A stretch of DNA of 53,076 nucleotides. Source: Rhizaria sp. SCN 62-66 (lineage: Eukaryota > Rhizaria, unplaced). Numbering within the stretch: the stretch's first letter is position 1; every line of letters starts with the position of its first letter. Positions 37,830 to 47,075 of this stretch are shown here, piece after piece. The translations under genes were made by a program, and so were the position numbers. The stretch covers positions 1-53,076 of the forward strand of contig MEDY01000203.1 of the NCBI GenBank assembly GCA_001724265.1. The letters run 5' to 3'. Below the pieces are notes generated by a model that saw only the letters and a program-made list of their open reading frames with translations, was not told where the DNA came from and searched no databases.

Positions 37830-38532
37830 CGCGGGGACGCGCGCTGGGCTGCTCCGGGGCGATGCAGAGGCGCGCGGAGAGGCGCGAGCGTGAGTGGAGC
37901 TGAGACAGGATTCGACAGACGAGTGGATCCGCTCTGTGTGTGCGACAGAACAAAGTCTCTAGACAAGTGCGGCAGTGGCTCGCGACTTTTCAAATGGTTT
38001 GTGCGCTGTGGGTAGCGCCTTTTGAGTGGATATCAAGGGAGACGCAAGAGAGAACGGGGTGTTGGGGTCCCGACCTGCTTGAGTGGCGCTGTGGTGGGGG
38101 GGCAAGATGCAAGTCAGTAGGCGATTGGCAAAATTTCAGAGACAAGGATGATTAATAAAAAATACCACACAAAAGTTTGTTTCAATTCCCATCTTCAAAT
38201 CTCAGCGACTATTAACGATCCCTGTGTCGCCATAAAGACAAAACTAAAAGTCAATTTCCTCTCGCGCCATCCAAGTGGTCGAGCACGAGCCAGCAAGCAG
38301 TGCAAGAAATCGCACACAATTGAGTTTTCACAAGATGTATCCACAAATCACTGAGCAATCAGGAACAAAATTTATCTTTGTATGGATTAACTGCGCGTCA
38401 CACGCGTCTTTTAAAAAGTAAAAGTATAAACATATCAAAAAAAGCAACACTGAACAAGAATTCTGACATGGCCGCATCGCTCACACTCATCAGTGCAAGG
38501 TCACCTCGACTCGCGTGCAAGCGACTGCCCCC
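37830..38532. other. Spacer between the giant gene start and the end of glutamine synthetase
   Basis: Both neighbours are on the - strand. This interval carries the 3' flank of glutamine synthetase (from 38532 downwards) and the promoter and 5' UTR of the giant gene (up to 37830). It changes from AT-rich (38100-38480) to GC-rich near the giant gene's start codon. I see no gene in it. Confidence 0.6.
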
Positions 38533-40016
38533 TTACTCGGCGACGAACTCGTCGAGGATCGTGGTCTGCACGAGCTTGCCGGTGACGAGGTAGGGGTCCA
38601 TGTTGCTCGCAGGCCGGCGGTCCTCGAAGTAGCCCTTGCCCTCGAGCTTGGCCGTGCGCGGGATGCGGATGCTCGCGCCGCGGTTCGCAACGCCGAACGA
38701 GAACTTGGAGATGGGCGCGGTCTCATGCGCGCCCGTAAGGCGGCGCTCGTTGCCGACGCCGTAGACGGCAATGTGCTCCTCGTGCTTGCGCTCGAGCTTG
38801 GAGATAGCCAGCAGGATCGCCTCGAGCCCGCCCTCTGCGCGCATGGCCGCAGTCGAGTAGTTGGTGTGGCAGCCCGCGCCGTTCCAGTCGCCCGGGATCG
38901 GCTTCGGGTCAAAGGAGACGATGACGCCAAAGTCCTCGCAGACGCGCAGCAGCAGGTAGCGCGACACGATCAGCTGGTCGCCGCCGGCGATGCCGACGCA
39001 CGGGCCGACCTGAGGGGGATCAAGTTGATAACAAAATAGATGTTTGAGTGGAAATATGACGTGAGTTGTGTTGCAAAAGTAAATAAATACAACAATTCAT
39101 ATATGTTTCAAGTATATGTACGATTTTTATCCATATATTCGAGCATATCATTGAGATTTGTTCGCTAGAGAGTGAAGTTAGCGTACCTGGTACTCCCACT
39201 GGCCGGGCATGACCTCGGCGTTCGTGCCGGAGATCTGGACGCCGGCGTAGAGGCACGCCTTGTAGTGCGCCTCCACGACCTGGCGGCCGTAGCTGTTTTG
39301 CGTGCCCGCAGAGCAGTAGTACGGGCCCTGTAACATCAGATATAAACAAAGACACAAAGACAGAAAAGTTAGTTCAAGAATAAATTTAAGTGAAAGATCA
39401 TCATATACAAAGCTCAATTTAAGTTGAAAAATAGGGTATCAAAAACAATGCAATATAATTGAAAGATACTGTGGTGCGATATCAAGCAGTGACGTCAGTC
39501 AAGATAAGTAGAGCTCATGCAACGCACCTGGGGTCCCGGGTAGCCGAACTTGGGCCAGCCGAGCGGCGTGACGCCGTCGCGGTCGAAGAGCGTGTACTCC
39601 TGCTCGATGCCAAACCAGGGCACCTCGGCCTCGGCGGCGGCCATCGCGAGCGCGGCCTTGCGGCGCGTGTTGGACGGGATGGGCGTGTTCTTGCCGTCGG
39701 GCAGCACGCACTCGCACAGCACGATGTAGTTGCCCTCGACGGGGCGCATCGGGTCGGGGTAGTAGGCCACGGGCAGCAGGTACACCTCCGAGTCGCGCCC
39801 AGGGGCCTGCTTAGTGGAGGAGCCGTCGAAGTTCCAGATGGGGAAGTCGGCCAGCGACTCAGGCTTGCTGGTCATGGTACGCGTCTTGGAGCGGATGTCG
39901 GCGCCGCTGCTGGCCGTGCCGCCGATCCAGATGTACTCGGCCAAGTACGAGCCGCGCTGCGGGAGCGACGCATAGCGGTTGGTCACCTCCCAGGAGAGAA
40001 CGGGTGCGTAGGACAT
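38533..40016 (-). CDS. Glutamine synthetase, eukaryotic type II (GSII)
   Basis: Joins ammonium to glutamate with ATP to make glutamine. Exons in coding order are 39528-40016, 39187-39327 and 38533-39009. Introns start GTGCGT and GTACGC, end ACAG and TCAG, and are both phase 0. The spliced product is 368 residues plus TAA, a normal GSII length. Family landmarks in order: YIWIGG (about 28-33), [26 protein letters not shown] (about 137-145, metal-binding Glu), [14 protein letters not shown] across the first junction, [11 protein letters not shown] across the second, [35 protein letters not shown] and [11 protein letters not shown]. All expected active-site segments are present, so the enzyme should be functional. 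An in-frame ATG at 40070 would add 18 residues. I prefer 40016 because MSYAPVLSW starts at the usual family position and no clear targeting signal is gained, so a cytosolic enzyme is likely. Confidence 0.95.
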
Positions 40017-40797
40017 CGCGGGGAAAGCGGAAGTCTCTAAGACGTTAGACAACAGTGGAGCAGCGGTCAAGCGGTTGAGCGTTTGAGAGTGAAGGGGGAG
40101 GGGAGAAAATGAAGAGTTTGGGTGAGATCAAACGAAGGAATTGAGTGCTGAGCGAAAATATTCTGGAAGAATATGTGACCCGATATCGAGTATATCTAAG
40201 AAACTTGACAAGAACATGCGGAGTCGTGGTGGGATGCAGCGGCGCGCGAGCGGTGGTCGAGACAGTTGAATGACCCCTACTTGGGCAGAAGCAGGATATC
40301 CATGCATACCACTGCGAAAACTACCCTCGGGTTGACACAAAAAAAATAACAGTGTGTAAAGTATACGGTCATTAAAAATAAAAGCCGGGGCACGACGACT
40401 GCATCGAAAGTTTTCTCTGATACAACAACTCACACGAGGTCGACAACAATCAGACTGACTGACCACCGACCTGCCAGTCAACCGCCCCAACCACAAATCG
40501 CTTTTTAGTCGTTCGGTCGGCAGTCAGTCAGTTTGGCAGTTAGTCGGACACTCGCAACGGTCTCTGGCTTGGTCACCGCAGCGATAGGGACGCGCCGTGC
40601 ACGCAGATCTCCGTTAACTGAGTTATGGGTGCTGTCTGTGTTTTTAATAAGTGTGCTCTGTATTTCTTTCTTTTAATGTCGCTCAAACTCTTCAGCTTAC
40701 CTGTCGTCTCGTTCCCTCTCTTCGTCGTCTTTCCTAGTCCACACCCGCCGAACACTCCTCCGCCTCCACACGCGCGCGCGGCTCACAAACACTCGTC
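40017..40797. promoter_or_regulatory. Divergent promoter region for glutamine synthetase and PRP5/DDX46 helicase
   Basis: 781 bp separate the two start codons, which point away from each other. Both promoters and both 5' UTRs must lie here. I see short GTCA/GTCG repeats around 40506-40552 and a pyrimidine-rich leader before the helicase ATG. No canonical element can be assigned with confidence. Confidence 0.6.
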
Positions 40798-43700
40798 ATG
40801 TCCAAGCCAGCCGTGGGCATTAAGATCACACTTGGTGGCAAGACCTCCACCGCAGGAGCGCGCCCCCTCAGTTTCGCCAAGCCCGCCGCCTCCGTGCGCT
40901 CAGTCTTCTCCGCCTTCGACGCCTCGTCGGACTCCGCATCGTCTGCTTCTGCTGCTGCTGTGACAACAAATCACAACAGCGCGTTGTCCTCCGCCGTGGT
41001 CCCGGATGCCAAGCGCGCGCGCCTTGCTTCTGACAACACCTCCGACGCTTCTGGCTCTGATGAGAAGCTGAGCAGTATCGACGAGTTGATCGCCTCAGGC
41101 TTCCTCGACAGGCCTCTCGACGCCAGCACGGTCAGCGCCGCCGCCGCCGGCGACGACGATGACTAGGGCGACAGCGCCAACGTCGACGGAGGTGACGCCA
41201 TTGCGGCCGCGGTGGCTGCGGCCAAGGCTGTGGCCGTCGCGGCCGCCAAGTCCGCCGGCGTCACTGTCCCCACCACCACAAACACAAACAAAGTGGGCAC
41301 TGCCTCGGCTGCTGCACCTGTGAACGGCTCTACTGGCGGCGCCGGCGCTGCGATGACGGACTCCGTGCCCGACGCGAGCGCAAGTGCTGCCGCGGCTGCG
41401 GCTGCTGCTGACGGGGGCGATAACAGTGTCGACGCGTACCTCGCGACGCTGATGGCCACGGTTAGTGACCGTGAGCGCGCCGACATTGCGGCCGCTAACG
41501 CGCTCAAGGCCGTCCCCGCCGCGCAGCTCGCGCAGCACGGCAACGCGAACGCCGGTGCGGGCGCAGCTGCCGCCGCTGACGCTGCCGCCAAGTCCGGCGA
41601 CGCGTCCGCCTCATCTGCGGCTGCGAGCATGAGCACTGGCGCTGGCGCTGGCTCTGGCGCTGGCTCTGCTGGTGCGATTGGGCGCGTGTTCGACGACGAA
41701 GAGGAGCTTGACGAGGCCGACTACGCGGGCGGCGACACGACCGTAGCAGCGGCCCAGCGCGCCTTTGCGGCCACCATCGCCGCGCGCGCGCAGAAGCTGA
41801 TCAAGCCGTACGCGCCGCCGGCCGAGGGCGAGCGCCCCGTGGTCAAGGCGCTGTACCGCGAGCACCCAGACGTGGCCGCGCTGAGCGATGCCGAGGTCGC
41901 GGCCGCACGCAAGGGCCGCCTCGACTCGGTGCGTCTGCGCGGACTCCGCATTCCGCGCCCCGTGAGCAAGTGGATCCACTGCGGCTTCCCAGCGAAGGTC
42001 GACGCCGTGCTCGCTGCCTAGGGCATGCCCGCGCCCTTCCCAATCCAAGTACGGCGATTTTGCATTGTGATATTGCGTAGGGATTAAATATGTCTTTTTA
42101 TACGCTTGCGTGTTTAAGAGGCGGCTATTTTTCACATCTGACTTCATTTTCCGCTTGTTCTGACTTGTTTTTTCTGCTTCATTTTAGATGCAAACGCTGC
42201 CCGTGATTATGAGTGGCCGCGACTGTATTGCCTGCGCCAAGACCGGCTCCGGCAAGACCTTGGCGTTCACGCTGCCCATGGTCCGCCACATCTTGGCGCA
42301 AGACGACCTCGCGCCCGGCGACGGGCCCATTGCGCTCATCCTCGTCCCCACCCGCGAGCTCGCTGTTCAGGTGCGTAAAACAAAAGTCGCTTCTTCAACG
42401 CAAAATCACATAATTACCGAGAATTATAATGATATATAGTACGAATTGTAAGTATGTTCTTATTTGAATGTCATTTCTTCTATTTACTGCATTTTATTGT
42501 TTTGTAGATCACGACCGAGGTGCGCAAGTTCGCCAAGCCGCTGGGGCTGCGCGCCGTGGCCGTGTACGGTGGGCCCAACATCTCGGAGCACATCGCGAAG
42601 CTCAAGGCGGGCGCGCACATTATTGTCGCGACGCCGGGCCGCATGATCGACCTGCTGACGGTGAACAACGGCCGCACGACGAACCTCACCCGCGTGAGCT
42701 ACCTGGTCATGGACGAGGCGGACCGCATGTTCGACATGGGCTTTGGTGACCAGGTGCTGCGCATCATCGCCGGCACGCGCCCAGACCGGCAGACGCTGCT
42801 ATTCAGCGCGACCTTCCCCCGGGTCGTCGAGGCGGCCGCGCGCAAGGTGCTTACTCAGCCTGTCGAGGTCGTCATCGGCGGCCGCTCTGTGGCGTCGAGC
42901 GACGTGACGCAAATCATCCACATTCTGACTGAGGAGCAGAAGTTCGCGAAGCTGACCGAGATCCTTGCGCAGTGGTACGAAACTGGCAACATCATCATCT
43001 TCGTCGACAAGCAGGAGTCGGTGGAGCTCATGTTCCGCCACCTGGCGATGGCTGGCTACCCGGCACTGGCGGTGCACGGTGGCATGGACCAGATCGACCG
43101 CAACGCCATGATCGCCGACTTCAAGAACAAGATCCGCACGCTGATGGTTGCCACGTCGATCCTCGCGCGTGGGCTTGACGTCAAAGACCTGGTGCTGGTG
43201 ATCAACTACGACATCCCGACCCACTACGAAGACTACGTGCACCGCATCGGCCGTACGGGCCGCGCCGGCGCGCACGGCACCGCCATCACGTTCCTCACCC
43301 CCGACCAGGACGCGCACGCGCCGGACTTGGTCAAGGGGCTCGAGAAGGCCGGTCAGGAGGTCCCCGCGCCGCTTGCCGCGCTTCTGGAGAACTTCAAGGC
43401 CAAGGTCAGCCGCAACGAGGCGCGGTACCGCAGTGCCACGCTCGGCTACAAGACCAGCGGGTTCAAGTACGACGAAGAGGAGGCCGCGGCGCGCGCCGAC
43501 AGCCAGCTGTTGCAGCGCGCCGCGCGCGCCGAGGCGAACAACATGATGACGGACGAAATCACCGAGGCGCTGGAGCGGAAGCGCGAGCGCGACGAGGCCA
43601 AGCGCGCCGCGGCGCTCGCCGCGAACGTCGGCGCCAAGGCTGCGGGGGCTGGCGCTGGCGCTGGCCCTGGCGCTGCAGGTGGCGCAACAGCTCTATCGCG

Positions 43701-44274
43701 CGCGGGCTCCGTTCTCGCCAACAGCAGCGCCGCTGGTGGCGCTGCAGCTGCGGCGGGCACGCCCGCGGCGGGGGCGGTGCTGAGCGCGGAAGACGAGGCA
43801 GCGAGCCGCCTGGAGGCCGCGCTGGCGATGATGGCCCAGGTCGAGCGCACCGTGGGCGCCGCTGCCGGGGCCGCCGCCTCCGCTGCCGGGGCTGCGGGCG
43901 CGGGCGCGGGCGCGGTGACGACCGCGGGCGCGAGCGCGGGTGTGGCCCGCATCGCGACGTCGGTGGTGGAGCGCTTCAGCGCCGAGCTGGAGGTCAACGA
44001 CTACCCCTCGCAGGCGCGCTGGAACGTGCTCAAGAAGCCCTACTTGGATATGATCCGCGAGGAGTTTGGCGTCGCCGTGACGTCCAAGGGCCAGTACCGG
44101 GAGCCCGGCGCGGCTGGCGCGGACGGCGTGCGGCCGCTATACGTGTTGATCGAGGGCAAGTCCGAGGAGATGGTGCGGCGGGCCAAGATGGAGATGCTCA
44201 ACACGGTCGAGCGTGACGCCGCACTGGTGCGGCCCGACGTTGCCACGGCCACGCAGGGCAAGTACAGCATCTGA
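40798..44274 (+). CDS. PRP5/DDX46 family DEAD-box pre-mRNA splicing helicase
   Basis: ATP-dependent RNA helicase that remodels U2 snRNP before the prespliceosome forms. Exons are 40798-42048, 42188-42370 and 42508-44274; introns are 139 and 137 nt, both phase 0. The product is 1,066 residues, including two UAG codons, and ends in TGA. The N-terminal 380 residues are Ala/Ser-rich and disordered, with the family's acidic [10 protein letters not shown] patch. Then come VSKWIHCGF and the Q-motif [15 protein letters not shown] (motif I, about 434-441), PTRELAVQ (Ia), TPGRMID (Ib), DEAD (II, 547-550), SAT (III, 578-580), [16 protein letters not shown] (V) and [10 protein letters not shown] (VI). 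The C-terminus ([18 protein letters not shown] to the end) matches the KH-like end domain specific to PRP5/DDX46, which separates it from other DEAD-box helicases. The TAGs at 41164 and 42019 lie in exon 1; the second precedes the Q-motif. A standard-code annotation would break this gene. Confidence 0.93.
41164..41166 (+). other. In-frame TAG codon 1 of the helicase gene
   Basis: Lies after [10 protein letters not shown] and before [10 protein letters not shown], codon 123. The frame on both sides is one continuous low-complexity N-terminal region leading to the helicase core. A small intron removing it cannot be excluded from sequence alone, but none is obvious at the 137-218 nt size of the others. 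Confidence 0.75.
42019..42021 (+). other. In-frame TAG codon 2 of the helicase gene, directly before the Q-motif
   Basis: Codon 408, in [24 protein letters not shown]. The segment on each side aligns without a gap to DDX46/PRP5 (…CG-x-L…G-Y-x-x-P-T-P-I-Q). In related helicases this position is variable and holds residues such as Gln, Leu or His. Only nine codons separate the TAG from the donor at 42049, and those codons encode the essential Q-motif, so splicing cannot remove it. Confidence 0.88.
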
Positions 44275-45160
44275 ATCTGACCAGAATCAAAGCTGAACTA
44301 AGGATGTACGTGTACATTTATACACCATCTAAGCAACTGCTGAACGCGACCTCCTCAAAATCATATTTACGTAAACAGGCGGGACTCTGTAACGTATTGT
44401 GACTCAAAGATGCAAACCAGGATGCAGAGTTAAGATATTGCATCGTATTTGTTGGGGTATTTATTGCTATTGTGAGCAGTATGAATATCAGTCCGTGTTA
44501 TTGACAGGACGAAAAGCTACCTAGAATGAACATTCATGTCGCTTCGCTCTTGGCAGGCCTATTGTGAAGTGATGGAATCAATGTTGTCAACAGCATTTGG
44601 TATGTGCTTATTACTATTACTAACATCTATAAAGTAGAGCGCGTGTTAATATACATGACGAAAATTGATCTAGAAAGACAATTAGTGTTGAGGGCACATG
44701 CGCACTGAAAGTCCAACTTTATTGAGATAGCACAACTTGAAATAGATGTATTTTAAGATGCTATTACGTATACTTCAAAATAGAAATGATACGGTTTTAT
44801 TTTAGTCGTGCAATCAAATTAATAAGATATAACATGGATCTGGGTTCGCGAAAAAGTAAAACTTTTTCGCGAACCGGGATTACATTTTATGGCCGCGCGC
44901 GGCTTAAATTCGAGGGACCGAGACTGGGCTGGGACCAAAGTGTTGAGCACCGACCAGACGAGCGAAACTTTCGTTGTTGCCCATACGCACCAAAAATCAA
45001 GATGGTACGTTCTTAAAGGTTTTTGTGATATCCCACGTCTAGTTTTATATTCCTGCGCTGTCTACGGCTTCTGCAGACGCAGTTGGCGTCTATAGGGACG
45101 CCTTTTTGTTCGGCTGCGTAAATCGAGCCCTCGCTCACCGATGTTCTTCCTGTGTTTGCC
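44275..45160. other. Intergenic region between the helicase and the small mitochondrial gene
   Basis: Mostly AT-rich spacer with no convincing open frame. It contains a perfect 15-bp inverted repeat at 44843-44875 (listed separately). From about 44880 it becomes GC-richer, as expected for the promoter and 5' UTR of the gene starting at 45161. Confidence 0.6.
44843..44875. repeat. Perfect 15-bp inverted repeat with a 3-nt loop
   Basis: Arm 44843-44857 (GGTTCGCGAAAAAGT), loop AAA, arm 44861-44875 (ACTTTTTCGCGAACC). Each arm contains the self-complementary TTCGCGAA. On DNA it offers two symmetrical TTTTTCGCGAA sites, similar to E2F-type elements, about 290 bp before the next start codon. As RNA it would form a tight hairpin. 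Confidence 0.9.
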
Positions 45161-45816
45161 ATGCCTCGCGCCGTGTCTGTGTGCTGCCCTCTGCAGTTCA
45201 CCCGTGCTATTGCCTCGATTGTGACCAAGCCCAAGGCTCCCCTGTCGGCCCCCGCCCGCCGCTTCGCCTCTGACGCTCACCACCACAGCGCTGAGGAGTC
45301 CCTCTTCACGTACGTTCCAGCGACCACTGACTTCTTCCCTCTCGATTGCTCCTGCGCGCGCCGCTTAGCACGCCAAGAGCTGCGGACTGCCGCAATAGCA
45401 ATCTGCGTGTGCTCTCTCGCTTCTTTTCTTATTGCTTCTTCTTTCGTACCCCGCTTCACCCTGCTTTACGCTCACTTTATCTCCTCCGAATCTTCGCTTC
45501 TACTGGCCATCTCTGCCCCGCCGCGCTCTCTCTTCGGCTCTCTCCTGCAACAACATGTCTGGCTCTGCCTGTATCCCTGCGGCATCTTGCATCCGTCTAC
45601 AGTCCCCTCTCCTCCGGCTCCTTCTACGCTGCCTTCGGCGTCCTCGCCGGTGTCTTCGCCTACATCTCCCTCAAGAAGTCTGCTGAGCCCGAGGTCTTCC
45701 CCATCTACAAGGTCGTCCTCGACGAGGAGGTCCGCATTGGCAAGCGCAACAGCGACTACACCATCAACCCCACCTACACCCCCAAGGCTCCCTCCGCTAC
45801 CACTGATGGCTTCTAA
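45161..45816 (+). CDS. Small mitochondrial inner-membrane protein, unassigned
   Basis: Exons are 45161-45309 and 45603-45816. The intron runs from GTACGT to CTACAG, phase 2. The spliced product is 120 residues plus TAA. Residues 1-38 look like a mitochondrial presequence: Arg/Lys/Ser/Ala-rich with no acidic residue, and an ARRFAS motif typical of processing sites. A His-rich stretch (DAHHHSAEES) follows. One membrane helix is clear (FYAAFGVLAGVFAYISL, about 57-73), then a charged 47-residue tail (KKSAEPEVFPIYKVVLDEEV and onward). Size, presequence and single helix fit a supernumerary respiratory-chain subunit or assembly factor, but I do not recognise the family. The frame change at the junction means the two halves lie in different reading frames of the genomic sequence, which supports real splicing. 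Upstream in-frame GTG and TTT codons are not used as the start because the ATG is well placed. Confidence 0.75.
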
Positions 45817-46803
45817 GTGGCTCAACATGCTTCAGACAACGACGACTCCGACTGACGTCATCTGACCGACGACAGAAGGAATAAGTGGTGCTCCGCTCCG
45901 CGCCGACCCCCTGCGCCCCGGCATCGCCCTTCCTCCTGTTCCTCTGACGGGGGCGAGCGTGGATGTGACTAAGACTGTTTCTAAGTCTGCTCACTTGCCG
46001 CGCGTGCCCCCGCTGGGCTCCGCCGCCCCTGCGGTGTGTGACGCCCGCGCGCCCTCTCTAGCGCGCGTGCGGCGCCGCGGGGCGCGGTGTACCGACCGCC
46101 TCGACCGACAGCGCGGTGCCCTGCCCCTGCCGGGACTGACTCGCGGCTGTGTGCGCGCATGTGGGGTGCTGGAGAGACTATTTCGCTCTCTTGCACTGCT
46201 ATAGTGTTCTATTGAGACGCTGTACGACTGCTGCGCGGTTGTGTCTTCGTGCCTTGTCACTCAGTGTGAGTGCCTGGTATGTATGCAAGTTATCTGCCTC
46301 GTCAGTAACGCGTGGTATCGTTCAGTCGAGGGGAGGTCTGTACTAATTATCGCTACCTGCCGACAACACAGGGGTCTTTTGCTCCGTGCGGTAGGGTAAG
46401 TGTTTCTGTTTTTACAATCAACAAACCTCCAATACCCAAAATAGAGTTTTATTTTTATATGGGCTACGATCTTCATCCTTCCGTACTGCGCTTCATATTT
46501 GCGACTGTTCGTCACTGAATATCTCGCACCCCTAATTGCTTTATCAAAATGAATTGCCATTAATGCATGTTACGATCATGGTTGTTATGTGTAATGACAG
46601 GCATTTAGCATGCCTGCATAAGTATATAGGATGTATTTGTTATCATTCTTTTATCATTAGAAAAGGTAATCATTCTTTCGGGTGTACAGGTTATAATCAA
46701 GTTTGCTCCGTGTGTAAACATTACGTTCAATACGTGCGGATGATGCGAGGCAATTTGCGGAACAATGCTAAGTCTACGTTGCAACGCACTGATGTTTGCG
46801 TCA
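45817..46803. other. Convergent intergenic region
   Basis: The 3' flank of the small mitochondrial gene (+) meets the 3' end of the large right-hand gene (-). The left half is GC-rich and pyrimidine-rich; 46400-46800 is AT-rich. No gene or RNA is supported. Open frames crossing it depend on composition. Confidence 0.6.
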
Positions 46804-47041
46804 TTAATTGCGGCCGGCGCGCGCGCTGCGGCGCGGCAGTGCGGTTTCGTCGCCCTCGCCCTCGTCCTCGTCCTCGCCGTCGCTGCCCTCAGCAACCGCG
46901 CCGTCGGCCGCAGACGCGCTCGCACTGTTGCTGTTGCTGTTGCTGCCGGTCCCGCTGGCGACGCGGCGACGCTTGCTCGCAGGTGCCGGTTTGCCCGTCG
47001 CCGCACCGCTCGCGTCATCACCAGCAGCGGCAGTGGCCGTC

Positions 47042-47075
<34 letters not shown>

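Noticed and set aside
40017-40070. Extended N-terminus for glutamine synthetase from the ATG at 40070
   Set aside because: Adds 18 residues with no clear targeting character; the ATG at 40016 gives the normal GSII start. Kept as a minor alternative only.
42371-42507. Possible retained coding sequence between helicase exons 2 and 3
   Set aside because: It begins GTGCGT, ends TTTGTAG, is AT-rich, has in-frame stops, and removing it joins PTRELAVQ to ITTEVRKF exactly as in the family.
44840-44880. tRNA B-box-like GGTTCG in the spacer near 44843
   Set aside because: No matching A-box, acceptor stem or anticodon arm at the right distances; the motif is explained by the inverted repeat.
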